From assembly GCA_025352845.1 (NCBI GenBank), contig JANXSC010000086.1, positions 1 to 8,488 on the forward strand: a stretch of DNA of 8,488 bases, written 5' to 3'. Within the stretch, counting starts at the first letter, position 1. Every line of letters starts with the position of its first letter. Position numbers and translations under genes: made by a program. The notes beneath the pieces were generated by a model. It had not been told where the DNA came from, did not search any database, and saw nothing but the letters and a program-made list of their open reading frames with translations. The DNA comes from Opitutaceae bacterium. GTDB taxonomy: Bacteria > Verrucomicrobiota > Verrucomicrobiia > Opitutales > Opitutaceae. Positions 6,187-8,488 of the stretch are shown here, in pieces.

Positions 6187-6789
6187 ATGTCTCCCGTCCT
6201 CATTGTGCTCGGTGTCCTGCTCCTAGTCGTCGTCGTCCTCGCCCTGTGGATCGCCGGCATCTACAACAAGCTCGTCGAACTCCGCAACCGTTTCAAAAAC
6301 GCCTTTGCGCAAATCGACGTGCAGCTCAAGCGCCGCTATGATCTCATCCCGAATCTCGTCGAGGTCGCCAAGGGCTATATGAAACACGAGAGCGGCACGC
6401 TCGAGGCCGTGATCAAGGCGCGCAACATCGCCTACGGCGCCTCGCAAACCGCCGCGGCGAATCCCGCCGATGCCAACGCCATGAAGGGCCTCATGTCCGC
6501 CGAGTCCGGTCTCGGCGGCGCACTCTCACGGCTCATGGTCGTCTCCGAACAGTATCCCGATCTGAAGGCCAACCAAAATATGATGCAGCTCACCGAAGAG
6601 CTAACCTCGACGGAAAACAAAGTCTCCTTCGCCCGGCAGGCCTACAACGACGTCGTCATGGCCTACAACACCGCCCGCGAGACCTTCCCCAACGTGATCT
6701 TCGCCGGCATGTTCGGCTTCCTCCCCGCCGAACTCTTCAAAATCGACGACCCGACGGAACGGAACGCGCCGAAAGTGAGTTTTAACTAA
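6187..6789 (+). CDS. lemA: LemA family membrane protein
   Basis: The 200-residue protein has one N-terminal membrane helix (about 3-24) and a helical, coiled-coil-like body. Family hallmarks are visible: the segment RRYDLIPNLVEVAKGYMKHE (49-68), the middle ENKVSFARQAYNDVVMAYN (143-161), and ETFPNVIFAGMFGF (165-178), ending in PKVSFN. LemA proteins are widespread in bacteria; their molecular role is poorly defined, but they are often encoded next to HtpX-like M48 peptidases, as here. The ATG at 6187 is placed just before the membrane helix. The frame stays open far upstream, but that extension is antisense to the TPR gene and is Arg-rich, so it is rejected. No Shine-Dalgarno sequence precedes the ATG; the leader is CCCATCACCACC. 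The antitoxin gene begins 15 bp downstream. Confidence 0.95.
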   Translation: MSPVLIVLGVLLLVVVVLALWIAGIYNKLVELRNRFKNAFAQIDVQLKRRYDLIPNLVEVAKGYMKHESGTLEAVIKARNIAYGASQTAAANPADANAMKGLMSAESGLGGALSRLMVVSEQYPDLKANQNMMQLTEELTSTENKVSFARQAYNDVVMAYNTARETFPNVIFAGMFGFLPAELFKIDDPTERNAPKVSFN

Positions 6790-6792
6790 GAC

Positions 6793-6796
6793 AGGA
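6793..6796 (+). promoter_or_regulatory. Shine-Dalgarno site of the antitoxin gene
   Basis: AGGA lies 8 nt before the antitoxin ATG, inside the 15-bp gap after lemA. It supports the start and suggests expression from the lemA transcript, since the gap is too short for a promoter of its own unless that lies within lemA. Confidence 0.65.
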
Positions 6797-6804
6797 TCCA
6801 CGCC

Positions 6805-7017
6805 ATGACACTCGCCGATTTTCCCGCCCTCAAGAAACTGCCCAAGAAGCAGCGGAGCCAGCTCGCCGATGAACTCTGGCTCTCAAGCATCGACGACACT
6901 TCGCCCGTGAACCCGGAGCATCGGCGGCTGCTCGACGATCGCTGGCGGGCCTACCAATCTGGCAAAACGAAGCGCATCACCCTGACCGAGCTTGAGCGCC
7001 GTCTGGCCCGGCCGTGA
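6805..7017 (+). CDS. Type II antitoxin, putative addiction module component (TIGR02574-like)
   Basis: The 70-residue acidic/basic helical protein matches the short addiction module component family: LPKKQRSQLADELWLSSID (12-30), corresponding to the family's L..eeR..La..Lw.Sl pattern, followed by a helix ending in DDRWRAYQSGK (44-54) and the C-terminal TELERRL (61-67). Such proteins bind and neutralise a RelE/ParE-type toxin encoded next to them. The pairing is supported here by a GTGA overlap with the downstream gene. No DNA-binding domain is obvious, so autoregulation cannot be inferred. It sits between lemA and the M48 peptidase gene, an unusual place. The assignment is from pattern recognition of a short protein. 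Confidence 0.85.
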   Translation: MTLADFPALKKLPKKQRSQLADELWLSSIDDTSPVNPEHRRLLDDRWRAYQSGKTKRITLTELERRLARP

Positions 7018-7334
7018 AGCAGCAACCCGTCGAGTTTCTCGAGGAGATTGAAGCCGACCTGCGCGCCGCGCGCCCGTTCTACGACTCCTGGCAGACTGAC
7101 GGCGGCCATCATTTCCACGCGAAATTTCGCGAGACGGTTTCGTGGATCGAGTGGAACCCGGAACTGTTTCCCCGCAAATACCGCCGGTTCCGTCTGGTCG
7201 TAATCCGCCGTAGCTACTACGGCGCATTCTTCGTCATCGAGCCGAGCGTCACCACGGTGGTCGCCGTTGTCGATCTGCGCCAGAGTCCGGCCGTCCTGCA
7301 GGATATTCTCCGCGTCCGCACAGCAGGGAGTTGA
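7014..7334 (+). CDS. Type II toxin, RelE/ParE superfamily
   Basis: The 106-residue protein has the RelE/ParE fold order: an N-terminal strand and helix VEFLEEIEADLRAARPFYDSW (6-26), a helix with FHAKFRETVSWIEWNPELFP (34-53), then the strand-rich C-terminus YRRFRLVVIRRSYYGAFFVI (56-75), VVAVVDLRQSP (82-92). RelE members cleave mRNA on ribosomes and ParE members poison gyrase; the sequence does not tell which applies. The family's frequent FPY before the central strand reads SYYG, and the His often seen after the AV strand is Asp87. The start is GTG at 7014-7016, overlapping the antitoxin TGA as GTGA, so translation is probably coupled. The frame is intact and the full family length is present, so the toxin may be functional. 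The 3' end of the gene contains the Shine-Dalgarno site for the peptidase gene. Confidence 0.85.
   Translation: MKQQPVEFLEEIEADLRAARPFYDSWQTDGGHHFHAKFRETVSWIEWNPELFPRKYRRFRLVVIRRSYYGAFFVIEPSVTTVVAVVDLRQSPAVLQDILRVRTAGS
7325..7330 (+). promoter_or_regulatory. Shine-Dalgarno site of the M48 peptidase gene
   Basis: AGGGAG lies 9 nt before the ATG at 7340 and is made of the last codons of the toxin gene. This fixes the peptidase start and ties the two genes together. Confidence 0.65.
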
Positions 7335-7339
7335 AAACC

Positions 7340-8488
7340 ATGGACTTCTTCGAAGCCCAGGCTCGCGCCAAGCAGCGCACGTCGCGACTCGTCTGGTTGT
7401 TCGGACTTGCCGTCGTCGGCACGATTGCGGCGGCGTATTTTTCCGCGATTCTGATTCTGCATTTCCTCCACGGCGGGAACAGCGAAGCGCGCACGCGCTT
7501 CGGCGACTACGATCTGCGCGTCTCGGAGATCGTCCTCTGGCAGCCGGAGCTCCTCGCCTACGTCGGCATCGGCACGCTGGTCGTGGTCGGCATCGCCTCT
7601 CTGTATAAGTGGCACGAGTTTTCCGCCGGGGGCGGCGCCGTTGCCGAAAGCGTGGGCGGACGCCGCGTCGATCCACACACGACCGAACTGCGTGAGCGGC
7701 GGTTGCTCAACGTCGTCGAGGAGATGGCCATCGCCTCCGGCACACCGATGCCCACCGTCTATGTGCTCGACGAGGAACCCGCGATCAACGCGTTCGCGGC
7801 GGGGCTGACCGCAAACGACGCCGTCGTCGCCGTCACGCGCGGCACGCTGGAGAAACTCACCCGCGAGGAACTGCAAGGCGTGATCGGGCACGAGTTCAGC
7901 CACATCCTCAATGGCGACATGCGGCTCAACCTCCGGATCGCCGCGACGATTTTCGGCATCCTCGTGCTGGGGCTGGCGGGCCGCGGGCTCCTCTGGAGCC
8001 TGCGCTATGCCCCCGCGCGCCGCGAGAAAAACGGCGGTGGTCTCGTGCTCGCCCTCGTCGCGTCCGGCGTCGCGCTGCTCATCGTCGGCTACGTTGGATA
8101 TTTTTTCGGACGGCTCATTCAGGCAGCCGTGTCACGGCAACGCGAATTTTTGGCCGATGCGTCGGCCGTGCAGTTCACGCGCAATCCCACCGGGCTTTCG
8201 GGCGCGCTGAAAAAAATCGGCGGCTACGCGCTTGGCTCGAATCTCCAGTCGGCGAAGAGCGCGGCCATCGGCCATTTCTTTTTTGCGCAGGGCTTCCGCT
8301 CGAATTTCGGCGGCCTCTGGGCCACGCACCCGCCGCTCGACGAGCGGATCCGCGCCATCGATCCGAAGTTCGACGGCACGATGTTCGATCCGCCCGAGGT
8401 CGTGGATATCGCGCAGGAATCCTTCGTGAGCGCCGGGCTCGCGCCCGCACGGCCAGCATCGCCGCCCTTGCTTCCCACCGCGGCCGCC
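7340..8488 (+). CDS. htpX: M48 family (HtpX/Ste24-like) membrane zinc metallopeptidase, 3' end missing
   Basis: From the ATG at 7340 the frame is open to the window edge: 383 codons without a stop. Predicted membrane helices lie at about 17-43 and 70-90, then at 199-220 and 235-258 after the active-site helix. The zinc site is visible: HEFSH (184-188) with the two His ligands and catalytic Glu, and the third ligand Glu269 in REFLADASAV (268-277). The conserved HPPLDERI (330-337) follows. The catalytic domain faces the cytoplasm in HtpX, which degrades damaged membrane proteins. The wording of the segment SAGGGAVAESVGG (95-107) and of RERRLLNVVEEMAIASGTP (118-136) matches the longer M48 proteins found beside LemA rather than short E. 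coli HtpX. After the catalytic domain a Pro/Ala-rich linker begins (about 365-383), so a C-terminal extension outside the window is likely. The symbol is used in the family sense. Confidence 0.92.
   Translation, partial: MDFFEAQARAKQRTSRLVWLFGLAVVGTIAAAYFSAILILHFLHGGNSEARTRFGDYDLRVSEIVLWQPELLAYVGIGTLVVVGIASLYKWHEFSAGGGAVAESVGGRRVDPHTTELRERRLLNVVEEMAIASGTPMPTVYVLDEEPAINAFAAGLTANDAVVAVTRGTLEKLTREELQGVIGHEFSHILNGDMRLNLRIAATIFGILVLGLAGRGLLWSLRYAPARREKNGGGLVLALVASGVALLIVGYVGYFFGRLIQAAVSRQREFLADASAVQFTRNPTGLSGALKKIGGYALGSNLQSAKSAAIGHFFFAQGFRSNFGGLWATHPPLDERIRAIDPKFDGTMFDPPEVVDIAQESFVSAGLAPARPASPPLLPTAAA

Noticed and set aside
6951..7903. Large minus-strand frames opposite the toxin and peptidase genes
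   Set aside because: They are antisense shadows of genes with clear motifs and good Shine-Dalgarno sites.
1..8488. CRISPR arrays, insertion sequences, phage genes or attachment sites
   Set aside because: No regularly spaced repeats, transposase or integrase motifs were seen, and the tRNA gene has no evident duplicate 3' end within the window.

Overview
The window looks like chromosomal DNA from a GC-rich member of Opitutaceae (phylum Verrucomicrobiota). The placement rests on recognition rather than a search: the EF-Tu has an unusual N-terminal region and switch I that I associate with this group, and the gene neighbourhood fits. No phage, transposon, plasmid or CRISPR signature is visible.

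Left part (14-1368, minus strand): a complete tuf gene (EF-Tu) preceded by a tRNA-Thr(GGU) gene, the widespread tRNA-Thr/tuf arrangement. An intrinsic terminator at about 1385-1438 separates this unit from the genes upstream of it.

Middle (1463-6060, minus strand): a tightly packed four-gene operon. In transcription order it holds a large exported TPR protein, an ExbB/TolQ-like three-helix membrane protein, an ExbD/TolR-like one-helix protein, and a one-helix protein with a TonB-like C-terminal end. Genes overlap or nearly abut, and a possible 14-codon reading frame links the TPR gene to the exbB-like gene. Canonical ExbB/ExbD/TonB machines turn proton-motive force into mechanical work on the outer membrane. 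Here the key acid in each stator protein appears replaced by its amide (Glu to Gln in ExbB helix 3, Asp to Asn in the ExbD helix). The operon therefore has the layout of a proton-driven TonB system without its usual protonatable residues, and this is the most interesting feature of the window.

Right part (6187-8488, plus strand): lemA and an htpX-like M48 zinc metallopeptidase, a common pair, with a two-gene type II toxin-antitoxin module between them. The peptidase gene runs off the right edge. The two gene blocks diverge from a 126-bp intergenic region (6061-6186).

Several genes, including tuf and lemA, have no recognisable Shine-Dalgarno sequence, while the antitoxin and peptidase genes have good ones.
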